From: an uncultured Clostridia bacterium
GTDB lineage: Bacteria; Bacillota; Clostridia; TANB77; CAG-508
Reading direction: 5' to 3'
NCBI GenBank assembly: GCA_934182605.1
Contig: CAKPRQ010000007.1
Coordinates: forward strand, 30,224 to 94,223
Length of the DNA stretch: 64,000 bases
Shown: one piece after another, positions 9,208 to 17,705 of the stretch
Layout: each line of letters opens with the position of its first letter
Numbering within the stretch: the first letter of the stretch is position 1
Translations under genes and position numbers: made by a program
Notes under the pieces: model-generated
Told to the model about the DNA's origin: nothing
Seen by the model: only the letters and a program-made list of their open reading frames with translations
Database searches by the model: none

Positions 9208-10482
9208 TTAATTTTTCAAAAAATACACAGTATTAATTTTAATATTTTGGGCAACTCTAACAATATCTTCTTTACTTACTTTATTTATTTTTTCTGTATA
9301 TTCTTTAGGACTTACAATACTTCCTGATAATTCCTGACTTATATAATAATTTACTCCCGTTTCTTGGTCTTCCACTATTGCATTTATTCCATAAGTTATA
9401 AATTGTTTTGCTTGTTCCACATCTTCCTCATTAAAATTTCCTTTTTTCATATCCTCTATTTCATTTTTTATTAATTTTAAAGCTTTTTCATAATTTTCTA
9501 TTTCTATTCCAGCTTTTATAATTATATTATTTTTTTGTTTTAAATACTTGCTTCCTATTGAATAAGCTAAACTTTCTTTTTCCCTTACATTTTGAAATAA
9601 TTTTGATGTTGCACTTCCTCCTAAAATTGTATTATAAACTCCTATAACATATTTTATGTCTTTACTATTATCTAAAATATCTAATCCTAATACTAACTTA
9701 CCTTGTGCCACATTTAAAGATTCATTTACTACTTTTTCTTCCTTTGTCTCTTTATGTTCTGAAGTTTCATTATTTACTACATAATTTGGTTTTCTATCTT
9801 TTAATTTCTTAATATTCTCGTTGTTTACTATAATATTTTCAACTGTTTCTTGATTGAAATCTCCAGATATTATAATGTCTATTTTTGAATTTTCTATTAA
9901 ATCTAAATATGTTTTATATAAATCTTGAGCATTTATTTCTTCAATATCTTCTACATATCCATATTTATACAAGCCGTATAATTCGCCTTTATACATTTCT
10001 TCTATCATTCTATCCATAGCATATTTATCTTTGTTATCTATTTTACCTTCTATTAATTGTTTAATTTTTATTTTTTCTTTTTCAACATAATCTTTTTTAA
10101 ATGCACCGTTTTCTAATACTGGTTCAAATACTATTTCAAATAATTTATTGATTACCTCTTCTATTAAATTCTCATTTGTTAAAACGTATTTATTATTAAT
10201 TGATTCTATATAAAATTTTAATACTTGATTGTCTCCTCCTTTTTCAACGCCACAATCCATTTCTGCGCCATATAGCTCTTCCATTTTCCTATTTATAGCC
10301 TCTTGTGTTGGCATTGTTTTTGTACCACTTGTTAATACTGCTGGTATCAATGTATTTTTAGTTATAGTATCTCTATTCAATTTTCTTGTTATAAATAGAG
10401 AAATCAAATCTGTTTTAAATAAATCTGTTTTTATATAATGTATTGTTATACCTTTTTTTATCTCCTTATTTTTATATTCCAT
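9208..10482 (-). CDS. M16 peptidase-like protein without zinc motif (YmfF-like)
   Basis: The 424-residue product aligns in layout with M16 peptidases (GGSATSKLFQNVREKESLAYSIGS is typical of the C-terminal half) but has no HxxEH anywhere in its first 120 residues. It is therefore probably the non-catalytic partner of the neighbouring gene, from which it is separated by 27 nt. The start is set at the ATG at 10482, with AAAGGAATG upstream; the frame is open to a TTG at 10503, but that would swallow the ribosome site. The 19 nt before the ATG are identical to those before plsX. Confidence 0.9.
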   Translation of the reverse strand: MEYKNKEIKKGITIHYIKTDLFKTDLISLFITRKLNRDTITKNTLIPAVLTSGTKTMPTQEAINRKMEELYGAEMDCGVEKGGDNQVLKFYIESINNKYVLTNENLIEEVINKLFEIVFEPVLENGAFKKDYVEKEKIKIKQLIEGKIDNKDKYAMDRMIEEMYKGELYGLYKYGYVEDIEEINAQDLYKTYLDLIENSKIDIIISGDFNQETVENIIVNNENIKKLKDRKPNYVVNNETSEHKETKEEKVVNESLNVAQGKLVLGLDILDNSKDIKYVIGVYNTILGGSATSKLFQNVREKESLAYSIGSKYLKQKNNIIIKAGIEIENYEKALKLIKNEIEDMKKGNFNEEDVEQAKQFITYGINAIVEDQETGVNYYISQELSGSIVSPKEYTEKINKVSKEDIVRVAQNIKINTVYFLKN

Positions 10483-10572
10483 AATTAATATCATTCCTTT
10501 CAAAATTTACTAAATTAGAAATATCATGTCTTTCACTATTATTACCAATTTTTGATATATTATTTATAAAAA

Positions 10573-10598
10573 GAAAAAAATGAGGAAATAACTCCCCA
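10573..10598 (-). terminator. rpsU terminator
   Basis: On the minus strand TGGGGA pairs with TCCTCA (one G-U) over a 6 nt loop and is followed by seven T residues. Confidence 0.75.
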
Positions 10599-10618
10599 CC
10601 TTTTATTTTATGTATAAA

Positions 10619-10789
10619 CTAAAATTTTCTTTTTCTAGCCGCCTCTGATTTTTTCTTTCTTTTCACACTTGGCTTTTCATAATGTTCTCTTTTACGTACT
10701 TCTTGTAAAACTCCATTTCTAGCACATTGTCTTTTAAAGCGTTTTAAAGCTTCCTCTATATTTCCATTACTAACTTTTACTTCTGACAT
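10619..10789 (-). CDS. rpsU: 30S ribosomal protein S21
   Basis: S21 is the small, very basic protein near the anti-Shine-Dalgarno end of 16S rRNA. The 56-residue product starts MSEVKVSNGNIEEALKRFKR and ends in a Lys/Arg-rich tail, which matches the family closely. GGAGGGG lies 8 nt before the ATG. It has its own terminator and is separated from the ftsL-like gene by a palindromic element, so it is probably transcribed alone. Confidence 0.97.
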   Translation of the reverse strand: MSEVKVSNGNIEEALKRFKRQCARNGVLQEVRKREHYEKPSVKRKKKSEAARKRKF

Positions 10790-10940
10790 ATATTTCCCCT
10801 CCTTCCAAGTTTGAAAACGTGTTTGGGACTCTCTGGGGTTTTTCTAAAAATTTCCTTTTCCCTAACTATTCCTTATTATATTACATTTCGATGTAATTTG
10901 TCAATAGAAAAATTATGGAATTTGGTGATTTTTAAAAAAA

Positions 10941-11094
10941 ATTATTACAGTTCAGTAAGGAAACACGTAACTTTTGCAAAATCGTGATATATAGCTATTT
11001 GAAAGGCAAGATCCAGATTGTGTTACCCTAACTATGTTTCGACCTAAAATAGCTATATATCACGATTTTAAAGGTATTTAGTGAACTGTAATAA
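10941..11094. repeat. Palindromic element family 1, full copy E1
   Basis: The outer arms, about 24 bp around TTACAGTTCA, are almost perfectly inverted. The inner arms around ATCGTGATATATAGCTATTT are inverted without a mismatch over 20 bp. They flank the asymmetric core (GATTGTGTTACCC, then CTATGTTTCGAC). The right end stops 7 nt from the stop codon of the ftsL-like gene. Confidence 0.95.
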
Positions 11095-11101
11095 TTTTTT
11101 A

Positions 11102-11635
11102 TTACCATATATTAGTAATTATTTTTAATACTTTTTGAAACCAATTATCTTCTTGTATTATTACCTTTTCGCTCACAGGTTCTATAAAGTTTTCTTTTGG
11201 TAATGCTATATATTCTTTTTGAGAATCATCTAATTTTTGCATTCCTAACAATTCTTTTGCTTGTTGTTCTATTGTACTTAAATTAAAACTGTTTTCTATA
11301 TTTACTTTTAATTGTTCGTTTTCTTTTTGCAATAATGCTAACTCCGATTGCATACTTTTCACTCGCATGAAACTTTCATCTATTTGACTATTTCTATATG
11401 TTATAACAAAAAATGCTACAAATATTATCCCCATATATACTATAATTTTTCTTTTCTTTTTTCTTTCTGCCATTTCTTTTTCTCTTTTTATTTGTAAATT
11501 TGATTTTTTTAATTGCGTTCTATTTTTCTGTTTTTTTAATTTTTTATTATTTCTATTCTTATTTGGTTTGTATTCTGGTTCTAATTTTCTAGGACTTGTT
11601 TCATATTGATAAAACGCTCTACTACCTGTAGCCAT
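11102..11635 (-). CDS. ftsL: FtsL-like cell division protein
   Basis: The 177-residue bitopic protein has a long Lys/Arg-rich cytoplasmic tail (residues 1-64), one membrane segment (about 65-81, IIVYMGIIFVAFFVITY) and an external coiled coil (about 90-130) ending in the ELLGMQKL type of motif seen in FtsL/DivIC proteins. FtsL bridges FtsQ and DivIC in the divisome. Position directly downstream of rsmH is the standard place for ftsL. The start is ATG at 11635 with GGAGAG about 13 nt upstream. Sequence conservation in FtsL is low, so the name rests mainly on architecture and location. Confidence 0.75.
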   Translation of the reverse strand: MATGSRAFYQYETSPRKLEPEYKPNKNRNNKKLKKQKNRTQLKKSNLQIKREKEMAERKKKRKIIVYMGIIFVAFFVITYRNSQIDESFMRVKSMQSELALLQKENEQLKVNIENSFNLSTIEQQAKELLGMQKLDDSQKEYIALPKENFIEPVSEKVIIQEDNWFQKVLKIITNIW

Positions 11636-11669
11636 TAAAAAATTTCACTCTCCTTTACAAATTTTTTAT

Positions 11670-12596
11670 TTATTCTTTTTCAAATATTCTTAATTTTGCA
11701 CTTATACTTCTTGAATTATTTTCTATTTCTTCTTTACTTGGTAATATTGGTTTCTTTGTAATAATTTTTCCTAATTTTTTGGTACCACATACGCAATACG
11801 GAATATCTGGTGGGCATGTACATTTTCCAACACAATCGTTAAAAGCATTTTTTACCATTCTATCTTCTAATGAATGAAATGTTATTATACATAATCTTCC
11901 ACCTTTATTTAATGAATTTATTGAGTCCATCACTGTATTGTACAATGGTTTTAATTCATTATTTACTTCTATTCTTATTGCTTGAAATGTTTTCTTTGCA
12001 GGGTGACCATTAGTTTTATTAAATGGTACCACCTCTTTTATAATTTCAACTAATTCATTAGTTGTTTCTATCTTTTTATTTTTTCTATACTCACATATTT
12101 CTTGAGCAATTTTCCTTGAAAATTTTTCTTCACCATATTCATATATAATATTTGCTAATTTTTCTTCTGGATAAAAGTTTATTACATCATATGCTGAAAA
12201 ATCTTGAGTTTCATCCATACGCATATCTAGTCTACTATCTTTTGTATAACTAAATCCTCGTGTTGCTTCATCTATTTGGTATGATGAAATTCCTAAATCT
12301 AGTAAAATCCCATCTACTTTTTCTATTCCTAATTCTGCTAACACTTCTTTTATATTATCATGATTATTATGTACATATATTACATTAGTAAAATCTTTTA
12401 AATTCTCTTTAGCTGCCTTTAATGCAGTAGTATCTCTATCAATCCCTATTAATTTTCCTTCTTTAGATAAATGTTTTAATATTTCTTTGCTATGTCCTGC
12501 TCCTCCTAAAGTTCCATCTACATACATACCATTAGGTTTTATATTTAAGCCTTCTATGCATTCATTTAATAATACTGGGATGTGTTTAAATTCCAA
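11670..12596 (-). CDS. rsmH: 16S rRNA (cytosine-1402-N4)-methyltransferase
   Basis: RsmH (MraW) methylates C1402 of 16S rRNA in the ribosomal P site using S-adenosylmethionine. The 308 residues include the SAM loop DGTLGGAGHSKEIL, DLGISSYQID, RGFSYTKDSRLDMRMD and FHSLEDRMVKNAF, all family hallmarks. The start is TTG at 12596 with GGAGGAG 7 nt upstream. It follows mraZ but, unusually, 287 nt and a strong hairpin lie between the two. Confidence 0.97.
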   Translation of the reverse strand: MEFKHIPVLLNECIEGLNIKPNGMYVDGTLGGAGHSKEILKHLSKEGKLIGIDRDTTALKAAKENLKDFTNVIYVHNNHDNIKEVLAELGIEKVDGILLDLGISSYQIDEATRGFSYTKDSRLDMRMDETQDFSAYDVINFYPEEKLANIIYEYGEEKFSRKIAQEICEYRKNKKIETTNELVEIIKEVVPFNKTNGHPAKKTFQAIRIEVNNELKPLYNTVMDSINSLNKGGRLCIITFHSLEDRMVKNAFNDCVGKCTCPPDIPYCVCGTKKLGKIITKKPILPSKEEIENNSRSISAKLRIFEKE

Positions 12597-12625
12597 AGAT
12601 ACTCCTCCTAGATAATAAGATAAAA

Positions 12626-12653
12626 AGAGGCAATAATTTTCACTACTGCCTCT
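12626..12653. terminator. Hairpin between mraZ and rsmH
   Basis: A 7 bp stem (AGAGGCA/TGCCTCT) with T runs on both sides can act as a terminator or attenuator in either direction. It lies inside what is normally a continuous mraZ-rsmH transcript. Confidence 0.7.
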
Positions 12654-12883
12654 AACTTTTTTAAGTCATTCGTATTTAATTTATTACTTTTGTACTTAGA
12701 AAACATCTTTAGATTACCCTTGTTCTTAAAAATCACTTATCTTACATATCTTAATAAAACTTTTGTTGCTTAAAATCTCGTGTTTATTTACTATAAGTCA
12801 TTTGTACACTCCTTTGTTTGTTATATCTTCTTTTGTTATATATGTGAACCGTGTTAACACGGGTACACGCTAATTGTTTAAAA
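12654..12883. other. mraZ-rsmH intergenic region with possible leader peptides
   Basis: No full gene is seen. Just after mraZ there is a dyad around CCGTGTTAACACGG (12849-12862). On the minus strand AAGGAGTG is followed by a five-codon frame (MTYSK) ending near 12792. Further down, a 32-codon minus-strand frame (starting MFSKYKSNKLNTND) runs through the 12626-12653 hairpin and stops inside the rsmH ribosome site. Translation of these short frames is not supported by anything beyond the ribosome sites. Confidence 0.35.
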
Positions 12884-13315
12884 CTATATTCCTAATTCTG
12901 CTAAACTTTCTGCTATATCTTCTACAGAGTTATTTTCCTTTTCATTATATTCTTTCCATTTTTGCTTGTCCCATATTTCTAGTCTTCCTAAAACACCTAT
13001 TATTACTACTTCTTTTTCTAAGTTTGCATATTCCCTTAAATTTGCTGCTATTAAAAATCTCCCTTGCTTGTCTATCTCACACTCTGTAGCACCTGCTAAA
13101 AAAAATCTAGTAAGTGTTCTAGCATTTTTGTTTGTTAGTGGAAATGCACGCAATTTTTCTTCAAAGTTTTGCCATTCTGTTAATGAGTATACAAATAAAC
13201 ATCCTTCTAATCCTTTTGTTACTACAAATTTTTCACCTATGTCTGCTTTTAGTTTTGCTGGCATACTTAGACGACCTTTTGTATCTATTGAATGTTCGTA
13301 TTCGCCTATTAACAT
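12884..13315 (-). CDS. mraZ: Transcriptional regulator / division protein MraZ
   Basis: MraZ is a double AbrB-fold DNA-binding protein that represses its own dcw operon. The 143-residue product starts MLIGEYEHSIDTKGRLSMPA and contains two DxxGR motifs (DTKGRLSMP, DKQGRFLI), one per half. The start is set at the ATG at 13315, which has AGGTG 8 nt upstream; the longer frame runs through the operator repeats and is rejected. It is the first gene of the dcw region, and its own binding boxes sit directly upstream. Confidence 0.97.
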   Translation of the reverse strand: MLIGEYEHSIDTKGRLSMPAKLKADIGEKFVVTKGLEGCLFVYSLTEWQNFEEKLRAFPLTNKNARTLTRFFLAGATECEIDKQGRFLIAANLREYANLEKEVVIIGVLGRLEIWDKQKWKEYNEKENNSVEDIAESLAELGI

Positions 13316-13342
13316 AATGGTTTCACCTCTTTTCAATTCATA

Positions 13343-13389
13343 CCACTTTGCTCCACTTTTTACCACTTTATTCAATGCTACCACACTTT
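13343..13389 (-). promoter_or_regulatory. MraZ operator: four AAAGTG boxes
   Basis: On the minus strand AAAGTG occurs at 13389-13384, 13369-13364, 13359-13354 and 13349-13344. Three are spaced exactly 10 bp apart and the fourth two turns away, so all lie on one helix face. Direct repeats of this type upstream of mraZ are the known MraZ recognition pattern in low-G+C bacteria. They overlap the promoter start point. Confidence 0.85.
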
Positions 13390-13416
13390 TATAAAAAAAT
13401 CAAGGTTTTTTTGTAA
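13388..13416 (-). promoter_or_regulatory. mraZ promoter
   Basis: TTACAA (13416-13411) and TATAAA (13393-13388) on the minus strand are 17 nt apart. The first AAAGTG box begins within the -10 region. Confidence 0.65.
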
Positions 13417-13493
13417 TTTTTTTGAATTTTTTTTACACAAAAAATATGGTATGGTATGCAATTTGTTTCTACACACCATATTTATAAACTATC

Positions 13494-15143
13494 CTATTTT
13501 ATTACTGCCTTTTTATTATTAAAAGCTATTCCATATTTTAATATACTTGGTATTCCTCTTTCTTTCATTTCTAAATAATATTCATTTCTATCTATTTGCT
13601 CTAATGCCTTTTCTGCCATTTCTTCCATCTTTTCCTCTTCTTTTACTGTTTTAAATTCTAGTATTATTCCTATACTTCCGTCTTTTTTCTCTATTTTCAT
13701 ATCATATCTTCCATATCCACTTTCTCTATTTGATTCTACTATATATTTTTCTCCCATGTCTACTAATAATCCTAGTACAAAACCGTGATAAAAATTCTCT
13801 ACATTTTCAAAATAACTTATAGATTTTTTCATTAATTGATTTAATATTAACCCTACCAGTTCTTTATCATTTCTCAAAATTGCTCGTTGAAAATCTGTTA
13901 TTTCTTTTCTAGCATTATTTTGCTCAAACCATCTATTTACTATTGTTCTAAATGCTATTTTTACTTCCATATTTGGTATGCGTATTTTTCCTGTTATGTG
14001 TTCTTCCCTTCTTTCTTGTTTTTCTACTGTTACATATCCACACATTAACATGAAGTTAAAAATATTATCTCTACTTCCTGTTATATCGCTGTATACAATA
14101 TTTTCATTTAAATTTATCTCTATAGTTTTACCTTGCATTAAGTCCTCTAAGTCTTTTTTTACATCGCCTTCTGCATTTTTTAACATTACTTCTAACATGT
14201 CTACTTCATCTGTATTTACCCAATATGGTTGGATTTTTTTACTATCTAAAACATTTAATATACTCCAAGGATTATATATCTTTGTTCCTGCAAAGTTATA
14301 TCCATCATACCATTTCTTCACTTCTTCCTTATTTTCTACTCCATATTCCTCTAAAAGTTTATCTACTTCTTCTGGTAAAAATCCAAAATATTCGCTATAC
14401 ATTTTATCTAATATCGGAAATGTACATATATTATTTATACTACCAGATAAATTGTCGTCTGATATTCTCAACATTCCAGTCATACAAGCAAATTTTAAAT
14501 AGTCATTAGTTTTTAATGCTTCTCCAAAAAAGTTACGCATAAAGTTTATTACATCATCATAAAATCCATTTATAAAGCCAGTTTCTATTGGTGCATCGTA
14601 TTCATCTATTAATATTACTACTGGTTGTTTATAATATCTATATAAATACTTTGATAATTTTTTTAGTGATAATTGATATACATCATTCTGAGCTTGTTTT
14701 AGGAGAATAGCATTATACTCTTGTGCTTCAGTTGTATTTAAACATTCCAATATTTCTATATAATCATAATATAATTGGGACATTATGTCTTTTAACAGAT
14801 TATATTCTTCTTTCCAACTATTAGCTTTTACACTTTTCAAGTTTAAACTTATTACTGGATATTTTCCTTGTTGTTCTCTTATCTTTTCTGATGCTTCTTC
14901 TATTTTTAACCCTTTAAATAAATCTACATTTTCATCTCTTTTTTTCACATTAAAATAATTTTCTAACATACTTATTGTTAATGTTTTTCCAAATCTACGT
15001 GGACGAGGGAATAAATTTACTAACGCACCTCTGGTTAAAATATCTTCTATTAAATCTGTTTTATCTACATAACAATATCCATCTTCTATAATTTTCTTAA
15101 AATTATCTATTCCTATTGGAACAGGTCGTATATAATTTCCCAT
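13494..15143 (-). CDS. DUF1703-type AAA ATPase with PD-(D/E)XK nuclease domain
   Basis: The 549-residue protein belongs to the AAA-ATPase-like/DUF1703 family that is abundant in gut Clostridia and Bacteroidetes. Walker A is RRFGKT (about residue 48), followed by an IDEYDAPIETGF Walker B/sensor segment near residue 180. The C-terminal part carries a PD-(D/E)XK-like stretch (YGRYDMKI, then IILEFK, near residues 480-510), so ATP-driven nuclease activity is inferred. The biological role of the family is not settled; expansion and mobility are common. The ATG at 15143 has AAAGG upstream. It stands alone, with no clear operon partner. Confidence 0.85.
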   Translation of the reverse strand: MGNYIRPVPIGIDNFKKIIEDGYCYVDKTDLIEDILTRGALVNLFPRPRRFGKTLTISMLENYFNVKKRDENVDLFKGLKIEEASEKIREQQGKYPVISLNLKSVKANSWKEEYNLLKDIMSQLYYDYIEILECLNTTEAQEYNAILLKQAQNDVYQLSLKKLSKYLYRYYKQPVVILIDEYDAPIETGFINGFYDDVINFMRNFFGEALKTNDYLKFACMTGMLRISDDNLSGSINNICTFPILDKMYSEYFGFLPEEVDKLLEEYGVENKEEVKKWYDGYNFAGTKIYNPWSILNVLDSKKIQPYWVNTDEVDMLEVMLKNAEGDVKKDLEDLMQGKTIEINLNENIVYSDITGSRDNIFNFMLMCGYVTVEKQERREEHITGKIRIPNMEVKIAFRTIVNRWFEQNNARKEITDFQRAILRNDKELVGLILNQLMKKSISYFENVENFYHGFVLGLLVDMGEKYIVESNRESGYGRYDMKIEKKDGSIGIILEFKTVKEEEKMEEMAEKALEQIDRNEYYLEMKERGIPSILKYGIAFNNKKAVIK

Positions 15144-15335
15144 TTATTATACCTACCTTTCTCTTTATTTGCTACTAACACACAGTAGTTTCCTATAACT
15201 ACTATTCTTACTATATTTTACTATACAAATACTGGAAAAGCAAGTGTTATTGTATGTGTTTTTCTGAAAAATATAGTGAGATTAATTATCTATTGCAAAT
15301 TTTATAATATTCTAGAAAATTTTAATAAATTATGT

Positions 15336-15341
15336 TATACT
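15336..15341 (+). promoter_or_regulatory. Extended -10 promoter of the 15371 gene
   Basis: TGTTATACT forms an extended -10 (TGnTATACT) about 30 nt before the ATG. No good -35 is seen. The rest of the 15144-15370 gap is AT-rich and shows nothing else that I can name. Confidence 0.5.
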
Positions 15342-15370
15342 AAACATATAATTATAAAAGGAGGAGCAAA

Positions 15371-15985
15371 ATGGAAAAAGAGAATGTACTGGACAAAACA
15401 ATTTATGATTTTTCTAAAAAATCTGATATTATTCAAACTGTTATACTCGGATTATTAGCGTTTCTAGTCCCAACTTTCTTAGCCCAGTTCATAACTACTA
15501 TATTTGGAACAGGAAGTGTTATAACACTAAATTCACAAATAATAGTTGGTTCTATTGTAAATATGGCACTAATTCTTACTGCTATTAATATAAAAGGATG
15601 GAAAAAAATAATAGCCATTATAACAATGCCAAGTATTTCAACAATATTAAGCGGATATGTATTTCAAGCAGCCTCTGTTTATATGGTGTATATGATACCA
15701 ACAATTTGGATTGGAAATTTTGTACTTATTTATTCTTTTAAGTTTTTTATGTTAAATAAAAATTATAATTATTTTGTAGCAAGTATAATAGGTATTATTA
15801 CTAAAGTTTTAGTTATCTTTGGCTGGTTTGAATTACTTAATTTATTTGGAATTTTCCCTTCAAAATTAATACAAAATTTACAGACTGCTATGGGGTTAAC
15901 ACAATTGATCACGGCTACTATAGGTAGTGTACTTGTTTTTCTAATATACCATATTGAAAAGAAAAAACTTACAAATATTAATTAA
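15371..15985 (+). CDS. Hypothetical multi-pass membrane protein
   Basis: This 204-residue protein is not recognised by name. It has about six hydrophobic stretches (near residues 22-45, 58-75, 80-98, 103-130, 137-160 and 172-195), a short Lys-rich start and a Lys-rich end, typical of a small integral membrane protein or transporter subunit. AAAAGGAGG lies 6 nt before the ATG. It is transcribed alone, with an extended -10 promoter before it and a terminator after it. No charged residues stand out inside the membrane segments that would suggest ion transport. Confidence 0.7.
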   Translation: MEKENVLDKTIYDFSKKSDIIQTVILGLLAFLVPTFLAQFITTIFGTGSVITLNSQIIVGSIVNMALILTAINIKGWKKIIAIITMPSISTILSGYVFQAASVYMVYMIPTIWIGNFVLIYSFKFFMLNKNYNYFVASIIGIITKVLVIFGWFELLNLFGIFPSKLIQNLQTAMGLTQLITATIGSVLVFLIYHIEKKKLTNIN

Positions 15986-15996
15986 AACTAAAAATT

Positions 15997-16028
15997 AACG
16001 GCAATTATATGCCGTTTTATTTATTTTT
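15997..16028 (+). terminator. Terminator of the 15371 gene
   Basis: AACGGCA pairs with TGCCGTT over a short loop and is followed by TTATTTATTTTT. Confidence 0.85.
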
Positions 16029-16066
16029 AACTTATAAAATTTTCTTAATTTTTTTACCAATTTTAC

Positions 16067-16095
16067 TTTACAAATTAGCAACAATAATATAAAAT
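16067..16095 (+). promoter_or_regulatory. Promoter of the tsaE-tsaB-rimI operon
   Basis: TTTACA (16067-16072) and TAAAAT (16090-16095) have a 17 nt spacer and lie 18 nt before tsaE. Confidence 0.75.
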
Positions 16096-16112
16096 AGTCT
16101 AGTGAGGAAATT

Positions 16113-16541
16113 ATGGAAAAATTTATAACTAATAATGAAAATGAAACTATTGATTTTGCATATAATTTTGCTAAAAATCTAAAAAAAGGCGATATAATTA
16201 TTTTATCAGGTGAATTAGGCTCTGGCAAAACTAAATTTGTACAAGGTGTTTTGAAATACTTTAATTTAGAAAAAGAAATTTCTAGTCCTACTTTCACCAT
16301 TGTAAATGAATATTCTAATTCTAATATTAATATATACCATTTCGATTTATATAGATTAGAAGATATTGATGAATTCTATGCAATAGGTGGAGAAGAATAT
16401 TTTGATAAAGGAATCTGTATCTTTGAATGGGGAGAAATTTTAGAGCCCGAATTAAAACAAAAATACATTAAAATTACTTACGAAAAAAATTCAATTAATT
16501 TAGATAAAAGAATTTTATATGTGGAGGAGGTAAATAATTAA
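16113..16541 (+). CDS. tsaE: tRNA threonylcarbamoyladenosine ATPase TsaE
   Basis: TsaE is the small ATPase that drives the TsaB-TsaD-TsaE complex making t6A37 in ANN-decoding tRNAs. The 142 residues contain Walker A SGELGSGKTKFVQG near residue 33, SSPTFTIVNEY and the YRLEDIDEF stretch characteristic of the family. The start codon is ATG at 16113 after GTGAGG. Its last base overlaps the first of tsaB. tsaD, usually elsewhere or nearby, is not in the window. Confidence 0.97.
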   Translation: MEKFITNNENETIDFAYNFAKNLKKGDIIILSGELGSGKTKFVQGVLKYFNLEKEISSPTFTIVNEYSNSNINIYHFDLYRLEDIDEFYAIGGEEYFDKGICIFEWGEILEPELKQKYIKITYEKNSINLDKRILYVEEVNN

Positions 16542-17236
16542 TGAACGTTCTGGGAGTTGATACATCTAGTGATATTTGTTCTGTTTGCTTATTAGAAAAT
16601 AGTACAGTTATTAAAGAACTTCATCTAAATAATGGTAAAACTCATTCTGAAAATTTAGTACCTCTTTTAAAAGAACTTTTGGATACTTGTAATATAACTT
16701 TTAAAGATATTAATTTAATTGCTATTAATAAAGGTCCTGGTTCATTTACTGGTATTAGGATTGGTATTGCTACAATTAAAGCAATCGCTGAAGTATATAA
16801 TATTGAGATTGTTGGGGTTACTTCTTTAAAGAGTTTATCTTTTAATGAAAATTACAGCAACAATACTATTATTTCTTTAATAGATGCTAGAAATAATCAA
16901 GTTTATTGTGGTGTTTTTAGAAATGATTTCGATGATATATATATGGCAACAGATATTAATGAAGTATTAGAAAATATTAAGCAATTTGTTGATAAAAATA
17001 CCATCTTTGTTGGAAATGGTAGCGTCTTACATAAAAACTTAATTGAAGGCTTTTTTAGAACTAATTTAAATTTTTCTAGCAAAAATGAACAATCTAGTAT
17101 TTCCACAGCTTTAGCAGGTTTGGAAATTTTCAATAAAGGTGAATTTGATACTGCTGATACTATCCTTCCATTTTATTTAAGAAAATCTCAAGCTGAAAGG
17201 ATGAAAGAAATAAATAATAATGGAAATAATAAGTAA
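16541..17236 (+). CDS. tsaB: tRNA threonylcarbamoyladenosine protein TsaB
   Basis: TsaB is the ASKHA-fold partner that pairs with TsaD. The 231 residues begin with GVDTSSDICSVCLLE and contain the hallmark NKGPGSFTGIRIG near residue 65. GGAGG is placed 8 nt before the ATG. It overlaps tsaE by one base and rimI by 17 bases, so the three are translationally coupled. Confidence 0.97.
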   Translation: MNVLGVDTSSDICSVCLLENSTVIKELHLNNGKTHSENLVPLLKELLDTCNITFKDINLIAINKGPGSFTGIRIGIATIKAIAEVYNIEIVGVTSLKSLSFNENYSNNTIISLIDARNNQVYCGVFRNDFDDIYMATDINEVLENIKQFVDKNTIFVGNGSVLHKNLIEGFFRTNLNFSSKNEQSSISTALAGLEIFNKGEFDTADTILPFYLRKSQAERMKEINNNGNNK

Positions 17237-17672
17237 TATAGGGTTTAAAAATATGACTATAACAGACTTAGATTCTATTAAGGATAATTTATATACTGAT
17301 TTTGATGATTTTTGGAGTTACAATATTTTTAAATCTGAGCTCGAAAACGAAAACTCCAAATATATTATAGCAATTCTTAATAATGAAATTATTGGTTTTG
17401 CTGGTATTTGGCAAGTTATAGATGAAGCACATATTACGAATATTGTTGTTAGAAAAGATTTTAGAAAATTAGGAATAGGTTCTCTACTTTTGGAAAAATT
17501 AATAAGTATATGCAAAAATTTAGAAAGTATTAATTCTGTTACTTTAGAAGTTAATGAAGATAATATACCAGCACAAAAGTTATATGAAAAATTTAACTTT
17601 AAAGTTTTAGGTAAAAGAAAAAATTATTATAATAATAAAGCAGCAATTATTATGACGCTTTATTTAAAATAA
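17220..17672 (+). CDS. rimI: GNAT acetyltransferase RimI
   Basis: RimI is a GNAT N-acetyltransferase named for acetylation of the S18 N-terminus; in many Firmicutes it sits with the TsaB/TsaD genes. The 150 residues include the acetyl-CoA loop VVRKDFRKLGIGSLLLEKLI (about residues 76-95) and a final YEKFNFKVLGKRKNYY segment. The start overlaps tsaB; an inner ATG at 17252 (MTITDL) would also fit, and the ribosome site is weak for both. Confidence 0.92.
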   Translation: MEIISNIGFKNMTITDLDSIKDNLYTDFDDFWSYNIFKSELENENSKYIIAILNNEIIGFAGIWQVIDEAHITNIVVRKDFRKLGIGSLLLEKLISICKNLESINSVTLEVNEDNIPAQKLYEKFNFKVLGKRKNYYNNKAAIIMTLYLK

Positions 17673-17705
17673 ACAAGAAAAATTTTTAATATAAGGAGGC
17701 TACAA

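Noticed and set aside
10941..11094. Palindromic elements as CRISPR repeats
   Set aside because: Copies are single, kilobases apart and without spacers; their internal inverted arms do not fit an array.
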